Assembly (NCBI GenBank): GCA_024809215.1
Contig: JANUBW010000012.1
Coordinates: forward strand, 62,001-126,000
Direction of reading: 5' to 3'
DNA length: 64,000 nt
Source: Niastella sp. OAS944
GTDB lineage: Bacteria > Bacteroidota > Bacteroidia > Chitinophagales > Chitinophagaceae
A program made the position numbers and the translations under genes. Position 1 is the stretch's first letter. Each line of letters starts with the position of its first letter. Under the pieces are notes generated by a model. It did not search any database and was not told where the DNA came from. It was given only the letters and a program-made list of their open reading frames with translations. Shown here one piece after another: positions 54,462 to 63,143 of this stretch.

Positions 54462-56303
54462 CTACCACCCCACCCCATAATCTTCACCATGATTGCTTGA
54501 GCCGCCCCAGAATGTTCCATGTTTACTATCGAAGTAAATGGCATTAACCGGGCCGGATGTACGATCTTCAACACTTAGCTTATAACCCATCTTTATTAGT
54601 TCGCGGCGAACATAATCGGGCGTGTTGCTATTTATTAAAATTGAACCCGGTTTGGGCTTACGGTCTTCCCCACCCAATGATAAATACAACTGATACGTAT
54701 TTACATTGGCGGCTTCCACTGCTTCCTGTACCGTCATACCAAACTCGGTAACATTTAAAAAGAACTGCAACAGGTTTTGGTCCTGGGTATCACCACCCTG
54801 AACTGCAAACGACAAAAACGGTTTACCATCTTTTAGCGCAAGTGTGGGGGTTAGCGTTACCCGGGGCCGTTTACCCGGTTCCACCACATTAAATGGGTTG
54901 AAAACCGAATCGAGCACAAAACTTTGCATACGCTGGCTCATACCTACACCGGTTTTGCCGGCAATACAGGCAGGCAGCCAGCCACCGCTTGGTGTTACAC
55001 TTACAACCCAGCCGGCCGAATCGGCCGCCTCTACCGATGTAGTGCCACGCCACAGTTGCTCCAGGTATTTTTCGTCAACCGGCGAAGATGCCAGCGGATT
55101 GCTGTTGCTCCAGCGCTGTAAGTATTGGGTGAATGGGTTCTCTTTCCCTTCAAACGGATAAGGATCGCCCGGTAAAGCGGGGGTTAAGTTTTTAGCGGGG
55201 TTAATCAACTTTGCCCGCTCCTTTGCGTATTCTTTAGACAGTAATCCCTTCAATGGCTCCTGTGGCGCAAAGTAAGGATCGCCATAATAAAAATCGCGGT
55301 CGGCAAACGACAATTGCATGGCCTGAGTTACGGTATGTATGTATCGTGCAGAATTATAACCCATATTCTTCAGATCGAAATTCTCCAGTATGTTCAGCGC
55401 CTGCAACATGGCTGGCCCCTGCGTCCATTGGGTGAGTTTATATACTTCAATGCCTTTATAATTCACACTCACGGGTTCTTCAATCAGCGGTTTCCATTTT
55501 GCCAGGTCTTCTTCAGTAATCAATCCGCCCTGCTCTTTACAACCGCGTACAAATTCCTTAGCTATATCACCCGTATAAAAACGGGCGTTTGCAGCATAAA
55601 TGGCTTCTTTACGGTTCTTCCCTTTTTTCAAAGCCTGTTGTTCGGCCTCCACCATTTTACGCAGCGTTTCCAGCAGGTCATTTTGTTTAAAGATCTCACC
55701 CGCTTCCGGCGCTTCCCGTTCCTGCCCTGCATGGGGTAAGAAAACAGCTTTTGAATAAGGCCATTGCTTTATTTGCGCTTTGCCACGTTCCATAGCATTG
55801 GCCGTTTGTGCTTCAATAGGGTAACCGGCTGCCAGTTGCATGGCCGGGGTAAACACATCTTTCAAACTCATGGTGCCGTATTCGGCCAACATAGTGCAAA
55901 TGCCACCGGGCGTGCCGGGCGTTACCGCCGACAACGGACCATACTCGGGCGGGTAATGCATGCCTTTATTTTTAAAGAAGGCGGCGGTTGCACCCGTTGG
56001 CGCCACACCCAGGGCATCAATGCCAATTACTTTTTTCGTATGCGGATTATAAATAAGGGCCTGGGTTTCGCCGCCCCAGCTAAGCACATCCCACATAGTG
56101 CAGGTGGCCGCAATCATGGCGCAGGCCGCATCAACCGCATTGCCACCTTTTTGAAAAATGGCGGCGCCGGCCGTGGCAGCCAGGGGCTTACCGGTAATGG
56201 CCATCCAGTTTTTACCATGCAGGGGTGGTTTTTGGGTCTGTTGCGCCTGTGCATAGTGCAAATAGCACACGGCAATAGAAAGCAGTGCGAAGAATCTTCT
56301 CAT
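54462..56303 (-). CDS. ggt: Gamma-glutamyltransferase
   Basis: 613 residues with signal peptide MRRFFALLSIAVCYLHYAQAQ, so a periplasmic enzyme. The proenzyme is cut autocatalytically before a threonine; the site T421 in LWRGTTSVEAAD matches the family TT-x-x-x-x-x-D pattern. Other signatures: GKNWMAITGKPLAATAGAAIF, GGNAVDAACAMIAATCTMWDV near the start, and PSGGWLPACIAGKTGVGMSQRMQSF further on. It transfers or hydrolyses the gamma-glutamyl group of glutathione and related peptides. Some family members act as cephalosporin acylases, so exact substrate is open. It is monocistronic with a terminator at 54227. Confidence 0.94.
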   Translation of the reverse strand: MRRFFALLSIAVCYLHYAQAQQTQKPPLHGKNWMAITGKPLAATAGAAIFQKGGNAVDAACAMIAATCTMWDVLSWGGETQALIYNPHTKKVIGIDALGVAPTGATAAFFKNKGMHYPPEYGPLSAVTPGTPGGICTMLAEYGTMSLKDVFTPAMQLAAGYPIEAQTANAMERGKAQIKQWPYSKAVFLPHAGQEREAPEAGEIFKQNDLLETLRKMVEAEQQALKKGKNRKEAIYAANARFYTGDIAKEFVRGCKEQGGLITEEDLAKWKPLIEEPVSVNYKGIEVYKLTQWTQGPAMLQALNILENFDLKNMGYNSARYIHTVTQAMQLSFADRDFYYGDPYFAPQEPLKGLLSKEYAKERAKLINPAKNLTPALPGDPYPFEGKENPFTQYLQRWSNSNPLASSPVDEKYLEQLWRGTTSVEAADSAGWVVSVTPSGGWLPACIAGKTGVGMSQRMQSFVLDSVFNPFNVVEPGKRPRVTLTPTLALKDGKPFLSFAVQGGDTQDQNLLQFFLNVTEFGMTVQEAVEAANVNTYQLYLSLGGEDRKPKPGSILINSNTPDYVRRELIKMGYKLSVEDRTSGPVNAIYFDSKHGTFWGGSSNHGEDYGVGW

Positions 56304-56420
56304 TGTGATGTGTTTTGATAACTAAAGATAACTCAGTTCATTGTTCTATGTTCCATGTTTATGGTATGTCGATGGCATGTCCGGTTTTACATACTTTTTC
56401 CGTTCATTGGCCATTCATCC

Positions 56421-56458
56421 TCCATTCATCTTCCATTATATAATGGAGGATGAATGGA
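56421..56458. repeat. Near-perfect 19-bp palindrome (TCCATTCATC words)
   Basis: Arms 56421-56439 and 56440-56458 are reverse complements with one wobble position and no spacer. It lies in the 343-bp gap between the divergent gamma-glutamyltransferase and L,D-transpeptidase genes; the rest of that gap holds a TTCCATG/GTATGTCGATGGC-rich stretch without genes. Confidence 0.8.
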
Positions 56459-56646
56459 GAAATCATGTATGTATAACGATTTATAAACATAGGAACAGAG
56501 GTGGCTTAGATAAGCTTAGAGAAGGAAGAGAGGTCAATGAATTATTGGTGTAGAAAGAAATCCACAGCCGGGAAGTTCAAATCTTAGCCTAAATCATTGA
56601 TATCGAGCTTCTTGAATTATGGTATAGATTTTCATTAGCTAACATC

Positions 56647-58287
56647 ATGAAACACATCATGTATCTATTGCTGGGGGCCGTACTGCTGGCAGGTTGTTTA
56701 AATAATGAGGAAGGTGAAAGCGAAGTAGGCGGCGATTCTACCCAAAAAAGGAATATTTCAACGCGCGACAACAGTATTTCAAAAACCAACTCTTACTCGG
56801 ACCTGTTCTTCGACAGTGTTTCGCTGGGTAATTATTTAGCCAACAACAATGTGCCCGATAGCATTGGCAACCGCATAATAAGTTTTTATAATGCCCGTAA
56901 CTACCAGTTTGCCTGGTTTACCAGCGATGGATTTACTGAGGAGGCACAGGCCTTTTGGAACCTGTTCGATCATTACCTCACTTATTCGGGCGATACCACG
57001 CTAAAAAATAAACAGCTCGAAAAACGAATGAACCGTTTGCTGAGCGAAGACAGTTTTACCGTAAACGCTGAAGATAAAGATGTAAAGCAAACCGAATGGC
57101 GGCTTACCCAAAGCCTCATTGCTTATGCCTCGAAGAACTTTGAAAAAGGATATGTAAAACGGAAAGAGCTGGAGCGGTTTGTTCCCTTTAAAAAATCGGA
57201 TCCCATTCAACTGGCCGATTCATTACTTACCAAAAAGCATAAAGACAATAAATATTTCGAAGACATCAATGTTGCGTACAAAGCACTGAAGGGTGAACTT
57301 CAAAAATATTACGATATACATAAGCAAGGCGGTTTGCCCACCATACCTACCTTACAAAAGCCATTAAAGAAAGGCGCTTCGGCGCCACAGGTAGTGCTTA
57401 TAAAGCAATACCTGGCCAAAACCGGTGATATGCCTGCCGGCGACACATCGGCTGTTTTTAATGACACGCTGGCACAAGGCATAACCAGTATACAACAACG
57501 ATTTGGAATGAAGGCTACCGGCACATTGAGTAAGGACCTTATTGCTGCGATGAATGTTCCGGTTAGCGACCGTATTGAACAATTACTTATTAACCTGGAC
57601 CGTATGCGCTGGATGCCTTCGCAACCCAACGGCACACTTATAGTGGTAAATATTCCCGAATTCATGTTGCATGTGCTGCAGGATGGTAAAAAGGAATTTG
57701 ATATGAATGTGGTTGTAGGAAAAGAAGGCCACAGCACCATGCAGTTTACCGGCACCATGAACCAGATCGTATTTGCACCTTACTGGAATATACCACCCAA
57801 CATTGTTACTAAGGAAATAATGCCCGAAATTGAAAAAGATGCCCATTACCTGGAGAAGAACGATATGGAAGACCAGGGTGATAAAGATGGTGATGGCATT
57901 AATGATATTCGTCAATTACCGGGAGATAAAAATGCATTGGGTAAAGTAAAGTTCCTGTTTCCCAACAGCTTCGATATTTACCTGCACGATACACCGGCGA
58001 AGAGCTTATTTAGCAAAGACAAACGAGCGTTCAGCCATGGCTGTATACGACTGGCCGATGCGAAAAAGATGGCCGAATACCTGTTGCGTAACGATCCCGA
58101 CTGGGATGTAGCAAAAATTGATGAGGCCATGAACTCCAAGGAACAAAAAGTGGTAAAGCTGAAAAACAAAGCAGAAGTATTTATTACCTATTATACCGCC
58201 TGGGTTGATGAAGAAGGAAGACTAAATTTCAGAGATGATGTGTATGGGCACGACAAAAAGGTAAAGGCGCAATTGTTTATTCATTAA
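56647..58287 (+). CDS. L,D-transpeptidase lipoprotein with peptidoglycan-binding domain (YcbB-like)
   Basis: 546 residues. Signal peptide with lipobox LLAGC (C17), so membrane-anchored in the periplasm. Residues about 230-300 are a peptidoglycan-binding domain (KPLKKGASAPQVVLIKQYLAKTGDMP, LAQGITSIQQRFGMKATGTLS). The YkuD catalytic domain follows at about 330-510, with the active-site S463-H464-G465-C466-I-R motif (FSHGCIRLADAKKMAEYL) and supporting 'LYLHDTPAKSLF'-type block (FDIYLHDTPAKSLFSKD). It makes 3-3 cross-links in peptidoglycan or attaches proteins to it. A large inserted loop (DQGDKDGDGINDI) lies before the active site, as in YcbB-like enzymes. Confidence 0.95.
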   Translation: MKHIMYLLLGAVLLAGCLNNEEGESEVGGDSTQKRNISTRDNSISKTNSYSDLFFDSVSLGNYLANNNVPDSIGNRIISFYNARNYQFAWFTSDGFTEEAQAFWNLFDHYLTYSGDTTLKNKQLEKRMNRLLSEDSFTVNAEDKDVKQTEWRLTQSLIAYASKNFEKGYVKRKELERFVPFKKSDPIQLADSLLTKKHKDNKYFEDINVAYKALKGELQKYYDIHKQGGLPTIPTLQKPLKKGASAPQVVLIKQYLAKTGDMPAGDTSAVFNDTLAQGITSIQQRFGMKATGTLSKDLIAAMNVPVSDRIEQLLINLDRMRWMPSQPNGTLIVVNIPEFMLHVLQDGKKEFDMNVVVGKEGHSTMQFTGTMNQIVFAPYWNIPPNIVTKEIMPEIEKDAHYLEKNDMEDQGDKDGDGINDIRQLPGDKNALGKVKFLFPNSFDIYLHDTPAKSLFSKDKRAFSHGCIRLADAKKMAEYLLRNDPDWDVAKIDEAMNSKEQKVVKLKNKAEVFITYYTAWVDEEGRLNFRDDVYGHDKKVKAQLFIH

Positions 58288-58575
58288 AAGGGGAACTGAA
58301 TACCACTTTGTGTAAAAACATGGATAAAGTATAAATAGAAATAATTAGGTCTTTATGCATTCTTTATGAAGGTGTAAGCGTTGAGCGTTGCGCGTTCTAC
58401 AATAAACGTTCACTGGTTTGTGTAAAAATGTTTACAATAAATTTGTGACTATATATTACCTGAGGATGATCAAAAAATTATACGCAACGTGTAAAATGCA
58501 GACCGGAAGCGGTTTTTCACGTATAAATTTTTACTAAATCATATCTTTTTGTATTTATAGCACGCAAATTGCGAT
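58288..58575. other. Intergenic region without recognised genes
   Basis: AT-rich stretch between the L,D-transpeptidase and the small gene at 58612. A GTTTACAATAAA-type word occurs near 58430. I see no convincing terminator or ORF. Confidence 0.5.
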
Positions 58576-58583
58576 TAACTTTG
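58576..58583 (+). promoter_or_regulatory. Bacteroidota -7 box
   Basis: TAACTTTG matches TAnnTTTG exactly, 28 bp before the ATG of the 89-residue gene. A TTTTTG lies about 24 bp further upstream, slightly far for a -33 element. Confidence 0.55.
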
Positions 58584-58611
58584 TGTTTCACTTGTTACAT
58601 ATTTTTGGACT

Positions 58612-58881
58612 ATGCGAATTGAAGTAAAGAAAAATATACACTTCACCAAGTTGGTGAAAGTGAATGGAAGGTTGAAGGAGTTTAACTTCAGGAAATTGGG
58701 CGGTTCTAATGAAGGCCTGTTTACAGTTGATGTAAGCGATGACAGAGGTAATAGGATCCTGTTTCGCATGCAAAAAGAATCAGACATCTGGAAAATACTG
58801 CCCCAGCAACTACCTACTTGGGTGATGGAAAAAGAAAGCACTTTCCATGATCTTATTGAGGAAGAGTTGCGTAGTATGTAA
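58612..58881 (+). CDS. Hypothetical small protein, probably conserved in Chitinophagaceae
   Basis: 89 residues. Basic N-terminus followed by beta-strand pattern 'HFTKLVKVNGRLKEFNFRKLGGSNEGLFTVDVSDDRGNRILFRMQKE' and a C-terminal helix with acidic end (HDLIEEELRSM). No signal peptide or membrane segment. The repeated pattern of strands ending in 'W-x-I-L-P' suggests a small beta-sheet domain. It has a perfect -7 box. I do not recognise a family; a small DNA- or RNA-binding role is possible but unsupported. Confidence 0.75.
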   Translation: MRIEVKKNIHFTKLVKVNGRLKEFNFRKLGGSNEGLFTVDVSDDRGNRILFRMQKESDIWKILPQQLPTWVMEKESTFHDLIEEELRSM

Positions 58882-59338
58882 TTACAGAACTATTTCCATG
58901 GGTCCCGGTGAATATCGGGATTCCTATTCTCCCCTCAAGCCTGCTCTTCCCGACCCAGTCGGGATGGGCTAAAGGCGGTATATTGCCTTTGAGTTGAAAG
59001 GTTAATGAAGGTGAAAGAGCCGATAAAGGCCTAATAACTTTCTGGCTACCGGGTTGCCGGCCTAATGTAACGCATCGCGAGCAACGACGGGGTCTAAACT
59101 GAATGGCCAGAGGATCAGTGTATTGGCGCTATAATTATCCCGCACGCATTATCACATTATCCCATTATCGAATTAGCACATTAGCCCATTAGCACATTAG
59201 CCCATTATCTAATTGTGCCTTTCTTTCCCCGCTTTTAACAATTATGTTCCACACTTCTTTTCTCTAATTAGCTGAATTTCAATAGCACACAGCCAGTGGC
59301 ATTGCTTTTTAATTATAGTAAGTATAAAACTTTAAGCT
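58882..59338. other. Intergenic region with word repeats
   Basis: 457 bp without a gene. Near 58949 a TCCCGAC/GTCGGGA hairpin; at 59147-59216 eight copies of ATTAGCACATTAGCCCATT-type words in one orientation, related to the repeat at 52258. Confidence 0.6.
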
Positions 59339-59494
59339 ATGAAACCGGCAACAACTAATATTAGAATAAGTGGAAATAAGGACGTGTATAGAAATTCGGA
59401 AAATATAGCATTGATCACCTTTGTGGTGTTTTTGATAATAACTTTCGTAGCCTCATGTATTTATATTGGCATTGATGGCTTTTTAAGTAAATAA
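59339..59494 (+). CDS. 51-residue single-pass membrane protein
   Basis: ATG 59339 to TAA 59494. A polar N-terminus (MKPATTNIRISGNKDVYRNS) precedes one strong transmembrane helix (IALITFVVFLIITFVASCIY), ending in IGIDGFLSK. Reality is supported by the terminator 46 bp downstream, which is nearly the same in sequence as the one that closes the encapsulin operon. No family recognised; too short for ordinary gene finders. No exact promoter box found. Confidence 0.6.
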   Translation: MKPATTNIRISGNKDVYRNSENIALITFVVFLIITFVASCIYIGIDGFLSK

Positions 59495-59540
59495 ATGAAT
59501 TATACTTTACACTAATCGAAGCAGCGCACAACCAAACAGT

Positions 59541-59572
59541 AAAAGCAGAGAGGTTAAACTCCCTGCTTTTTT
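59541..59572 (+). terminator. Rho-independent terminator of the 51-residue protein gene
   Basis: AAAAGCAGAGAG/CTCCCTGCTTTT (59541-59552, 59559-59570), 12-bp stem with one mismatch, 6-nt loop and T run. Sequence resembles the terminator at 2413-2447 (AAAAGCAAAGAG). Confidence 0.88.
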
Positions 59573-60112
59573 CATGTTCGTAGCTAAAGGGTAGTACCAA
59601 AAAAGGATCAGGTTTATTGTACTAAATACAATTAACTTAATGGGCGTAGCAAGCCAGTTTGCCGACATTTCAGGCCGCTACGCCCGAGATAAGGGGTATG
59701 GATTAAACAAAGAGGTGCCGTGATACTGCTTAATATTGATTGTGCAATACAAGAAATACCTGTTGAATTCTTTCTAAAGGGGATAAACAAAAAATAGGCG
59801 TGACTACAGAAGACACTATGTAATAGTTCTTCTTAAAGAAGATTGTTCTTCAAAAACAATAGATCTGCTACAGTAAAGTAAAAAACGGATGGATAATGAA
59901 ACACGATGTAAAACATCCGCTACAATCAGAAAGGTTGCCTCACCAATCTTCTTCATAGGTAACAATTAGTCGACCACTCTATATCCAAAATAATGCCACT
60001 TGTAATGATATGTTAAAGGAAGCAGTGCAATTTTTTATAGCGCCTTGCTTATTAATACCCAGCGCACTATGTAAAATGATAAATGATTTGGTTGAAGTAG
60101 TATATTTACTAT
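59573..60112. other. Intergenic region, possible structured RNA
   Basis: 540 bp without a convincing ORF. At 59642-59685 a perfect 9-bp inverted repeat (GGGCGTAGC/GCTACGCCC) encloses 26 nt, lying inside a 27-codon frame from 59640. CGGATG/CATCCG pair at about 59886-59916. No promoter box or T tract nearby. Nothing definite. Confidence 0.35.
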
Positions 60113-60279
60113 AGTTGACAAGTTGAAAAGTTGACAGGTTGACAAGGATTTATAGTTGAGCTTATCATAGCATTTACTGTTTCACTTTTAAATATACCTC
60201 TGCCTAATTTTACTGAAGATTTGCAGCCTCCCGAAAATGCGTCGCCTTGTTAACTCGTCAACTTGTTAACATGTCAACT
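60113..60279. repeat. GTTGACAAG-word inverted repeat with 35-nt arms
   Basis: Arms 60113-60147 and 60245-60279 are reverse complements at 29 of 35 positions, with a 97-nt loop. The right arm runs over the stop codon of the amine oxidase gene (60274-60276), so the last codons of that protein are made of repeat sequence. Confidence 0.85.
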
Positions 60280-61539
60280 ACTCAATAATTTACAAACAGA
60301 CGAACCTGAACTCAAAGCCGCTTCTACTGTACCGCCAGCTTCTCCATTGTACAATGCTTCACCTGCAAAATAAATGGTGTCATTAACAGGTTCATTCAGC
60401 ATCTGGCGCGCAGTTCCTGTATGCAACTTGCTATAACTATAGGCCCCTAAACTATATGCATTGGTTTGCCATTTTACCGCATGCGACGCGGTGAGTAAGC
60501 CTTTTAGCTGCTCAACCTGCATGCTGAAAATGTTGGCAAGGGATTGCAATGCCTGTTCAATAATCGTTTGCTCATCGGTATCCTTAAAGCGTGCAGCCTG
60601 GGGCCCGCCGGCCCAACCGGTTAAAACCGGAACGGAATCGGGTAGCTGAGTCCACCAGGTAGGAATGGCCTCTTCACTTAACAGAAAACCAATGTCTTTA
60701 CGGTATTCGAGCCAGAACGGGGCAGAAAACTGCAATACCACCTTAACCACGGCCCCAAACCCTATTTGCTGAAATGGCTGGGTATCTATAGCAGGTTCAA
60801 ACACAACAGCAGTTGAATGTGCGGCCGGGGCCTGTAATACGCCCAACGGCACTGTAACGATGAGTTTTTGAGCAGTGAAGGTTTGCCCATTGGCTGTACC
60901 TACCTGCACTTTATCAGGCTCCCAACGTACCGTTTTAACCACACTGGATGTATGAATAACACAGCCATTGGCCTTACAGGCATTTTGAAGATAAGTTATG
61001 AGTTGATTATACCCGCCGGGTATGCGGTATTGTTCCTCCTGTTCGTTCATCCATTCCTCGCGAATGCTGAACACACTCACATCTTGCTGGTCGGCCACAT
61101 CGAAACCTTCGGCAAACCGTTGTGCCGATTTACGCAGGGCGGCATACTTATCGTCGCGGAAATATTGTTGCAGAAAATCGGCCAGCGTCATGTCTTCTTT
61201 CAGGTCGGCCATACGGTCCATAAGCTCGTCCCATCCTTCTACAAACTCCTCCTGATCGCTCCAACGGCCATTTTTTACCTGTATCATTTTACCGGCTACC
61301 GCCTGGTATTGTACCCCGGCTTCCTTTAGCAATTGCATGGTAAGAGGCAGTTTGCCGTGCATAAATTCAGCGCCCTCTTCAATTGGCATGGTAAAACCTG
61401 CGGGTTGAATGGTATGAATTCTTCCGCCAGGGCGGTCGTTGGCTTCCAGCACGGTCACTGTATGGCCGGCAGCACTTAATATACGGGCGGCCATGAGCCC
61501 GGCTGCACCGGCGCCTATGATTATAATGGAATGTTGCAT
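60274..61539 (-). CDS. Flavin-containing amine oxidase (NAD(P)/FAD-dependent oxidoreductase)
   Basis: 421 residues, no signal peptide. The FAD dinucleotide-binding motif is at the N-terminus ([17 protein letters not shown], residues 5-21), followed by '[13 protein letters not shown]' and the substrate-side block '[13 protein letters not shown]'; the C-terminal '[28 protein letters not shown]' is the FAD-binding end of the family. It resembles monoamine- or polyamine-type oxidases. The reaction is oxidative deamination of a primary or secondary amine; the substrate is not known. It is apparently monocistronic. Confidence 0.93.
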   Translation of the reverse strand: MQHSIIIIGAGAAGLMAARILSAAGHTVTVLEANDRPGGRIHTIQPAGFTMPIEEGAEFMHGKLPLTMQLLKEAGVQYQAVAGKMIQVKNGRWSDQEEFVEGWDELMDRMADLKEDMTLADFLQQYFRDDKYAALRKSAQRFAEGFDVADQQDVSVFSIREEWMNEQEEQYRIPGGYNQLITYLQNACKANGCVIHTSSVVKTVRWEPDKVQVGTANGQTFTAQKLIVTVPLGVLQAPAAHSTAVVFEPAIDTQPFQQIGFGAVVKVVLQFSAPFWLEYRKDIGFLLSEEAIPTWWTQLPDSVPVLTGWAGGPQAARFKDTDEQTIIEQALQSLANIFSMQVEQLKGLLTASHAVKWQTNAYSLGAYSYSKLHTGTARQMLNEPVNDTIYFAGEALYNGEAGGTVEAALSSGSSVCKLLSS

Positions 61540-61593
61540 GGTGTTATAAAAGTAGCATTAGATGCAAAAAGAATGCGAGGTGGTAATAAAAAG

Positions 61594-61673
61594 CTGTTAC
61601 AGGTTTCAGGTTGCAAGTTACATGGAAAGGCCTGCACAGCGACTCCTGCAACCTGTAACCTGAAACCTGAAAC
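61594..61673. repeat. Inverted repeat with GGTTTCAGGTTGC words
   Basis: Left arm 61594-61625 and right arm 61643-61673 pair at about 24 of 30 positions with only 17 nt between. It lies between the amine oxidase start and the phosphodiesterase stop. Same word family as 12751-12996 and 53436-53589. Confidence 0.8.
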
Positions 61674-61676
61674 TCC

Positions 61677-62930
61677 TTACTTTAAGATCGGCTTAAGGAC
61701 CTTCAAATCCCCATCTATCTTTTCAGTAATAGCAAGTCCGAGCAACTTCGCGATCAACGGATACACATGCACGTTCTCAAACGAATCGATTGTAAGCTGT
61801 TTTTTAAAGGCCGGCCCCCAGGCATAAAATGTGGCATGCATCTCGGGCAGGGCATTATCGAACCCATGCTTACCCGGCAGGGGCCTGCGACGGCGGAAGT
61901 TGAACGATTTGGGCGCCCGGGGCACCAAAAGAATATCTCCTATTCTTTTATACCAATCGTCGGCAGCACCATAATGCCATCGGGCGGGCACATTGTCTGC
62001 CAGGTACACATCATAATCAACCGCTTCTTTTTTTAGCGCGTCATACGTAGGCTGTATATCTTTTTCATTGTACGCATACATATGTACCAGCACGTCGCCA
62101 TCGGGCATTTTAAATTTGGTGGTATCTATTGCTGCGGGCTTAGCCAGCAGATTAACAGTATCGGTAGTGATCATACCATGGTCTGAAAGAAAAATAAAAT
62201 TAACGGGCAGCTTCAACGAATCGGTGATGCGTACCATTTTACCAATGGTTTCATCTATAAAGTGCACTGCTTCTTCGGCCTGTTTTGAATCGGGGCCAAA
62301 CATATGTTCCTCATGATCTACCTGGGGCAAATAAAATGTAATAAGATGCGGGCGCTTTTCTTCGGGCAGCATTAACCAGTCTTTTACTGCTTTGAGGCGG
62401 GTTTCTATATCAATGGAATCGTTGAACCGGTAATAGTAAGTAGGGCGAACACCTTTCACCGCAGCTTCTGAGCCTACCCAATAAAAGCTGGCCGTTACCA
62501 TTTGCTGTTGTTCTGCCAGCACCCACAAGGGTGTACCGCCATACCAGCTGCTGTCCTCCACCGCTTTGCGATTGCCAATACGATATAACTCATCTCTTTT
62601 TTTATCGTAAAAGCTATTGTCAACCAATCCGTGATGCGAAGGGTACAAACCCGTAGCTATTGTATAGTGATTGGGAAATGTTAGCGAAGGATACGAGGGT
62701 ACCATTGACTTTGCCTGCACCCCATTGCTGCGAAGTTGCTGCAGGTGTTTAGCCTGGTATTTATCGGCGAGGTCATAGCGGAAACCATCGGCAGAGATCA
62801 ATATTACGTATGGCTTTTTCTGTTGCAATGCACTGTTACTTCTTCCCGGCACTATGTACTGGGTGGTATCAACCTGTGCCACCGATAATAAAGGCAGGAG
62901 CAGGATTAAAAGCGCAACGTATGATCTCAT
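61677..62930 (-). CDS. Nucleotide pyrophosphatase/phosphodiesterase-like alkaline phosphatase superfamily protein
   Basis: 417 residues with signal peptide MRSYVALLILLLPLLSVAQ. Alkaline phosphatase superfamily of the ENPP type: first metal ligand D48 in ISADGFRYD, nucleophile T84 in VPSYPSLTFPNHYTIATGLYP, further ligands in 'LPQVDHEEHMFGPDS' and 'FIFLSDHGM', and histidine in the 'LPGKHGFDN' block near the end. It hydrolyses phosphodiester or pyrophosphate bonds in nucleotides or related substrates in the periplasm. It has a -7 box at 62944-62951. Confidence 0.94.
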   Translation of the reverse strand: MRSYVALLILLLPLLSVAQVDTTQYIVPGRSNSALQQKKPYVILISADGFRYDLADKYQAKHLQQLRSNGVQAKSMVPSYPSLTFPNHYTIATGLYPSHHGLVDNSFYDKKRDELYRIGNRKAVEDSSWYGGTPLWVLAEQQQMVTASFYWVGSEAAVKGVRPTYYYRFNDSIDIETRLKAVKDWLMLPEEKRPHLITFYLPQVDHEEHMFGPDSKQAEEAVHFIDETIGKMVRITDSLKLPVNFIFLSDHGMITTDTVNLLAKPAAIDTTKFKMPDGDVLVHMYAYNEKDIQPTYDALKKEAVDYDVYLADNVPARWHYGAADDWYKRIGDILLVPRAPKSFNFRRRRPLPGKHGFDNALPEMHATFYAWGPAFKKQLTIDSFENVHVYPLIAKLLGLAITEKIDGDLKVLKPILK

Positions 62931-62943
62931 GTGTTTTTGTTTG

Positions 62944-62951
62944 CAAATTTA
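62944..62951 (-). promoter_or_regulatory. Bacteroidota -7 box for the phosphodiesterase gene
   Basis: The minus strand reads TAAATTTG, an exact TAnnTTTG match, 13 bp before the start codon; the leader would be very short. Confidence 0.45.
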
Positions 62952-63143
62952 AACAGGTAAAAACTAGTACGCATTATGCTTTTATAAAGAATTAGGCTTT
63001 AGGCCCGGAAGGTTCAGGATGGTTTTGCCCGTTTCTACAACTAACTTCCTACACTATCCGTATTCCCTGCCTTCAACGATTGCCAGCAACCCAACCAGTT
63101 GGAAAAGATCATCCCCATGATTTTCTAACTAAAACTCAGCCAT

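Noticed and set aside
54311-54574. 87-codon minus-strand frame overlapping the end of the gamma-glutamyltransferase gene
   Set aside because: It overlaps the conserved C-terminus of a well-supported gene in another frame, has no promoter or ribosome site, and no recognised domain.
55764-56318. 184-codon plus-strand frame opposite gamma-glutamyltransferase
   Set aside because: Antisense to a conserved region of an intact enzyme gene; composition (His/Arg/Cys/Phe rich) is that of a shadow frame.
56480-56590. tRNA-like stretch (GTTCAAATC near 56573, GGTGGCTTAGATAAG near 56500)
   Set aside because: The presumed T-arm pairs over only three bases and no consistent acceptor or anticodon stem can be drawn.
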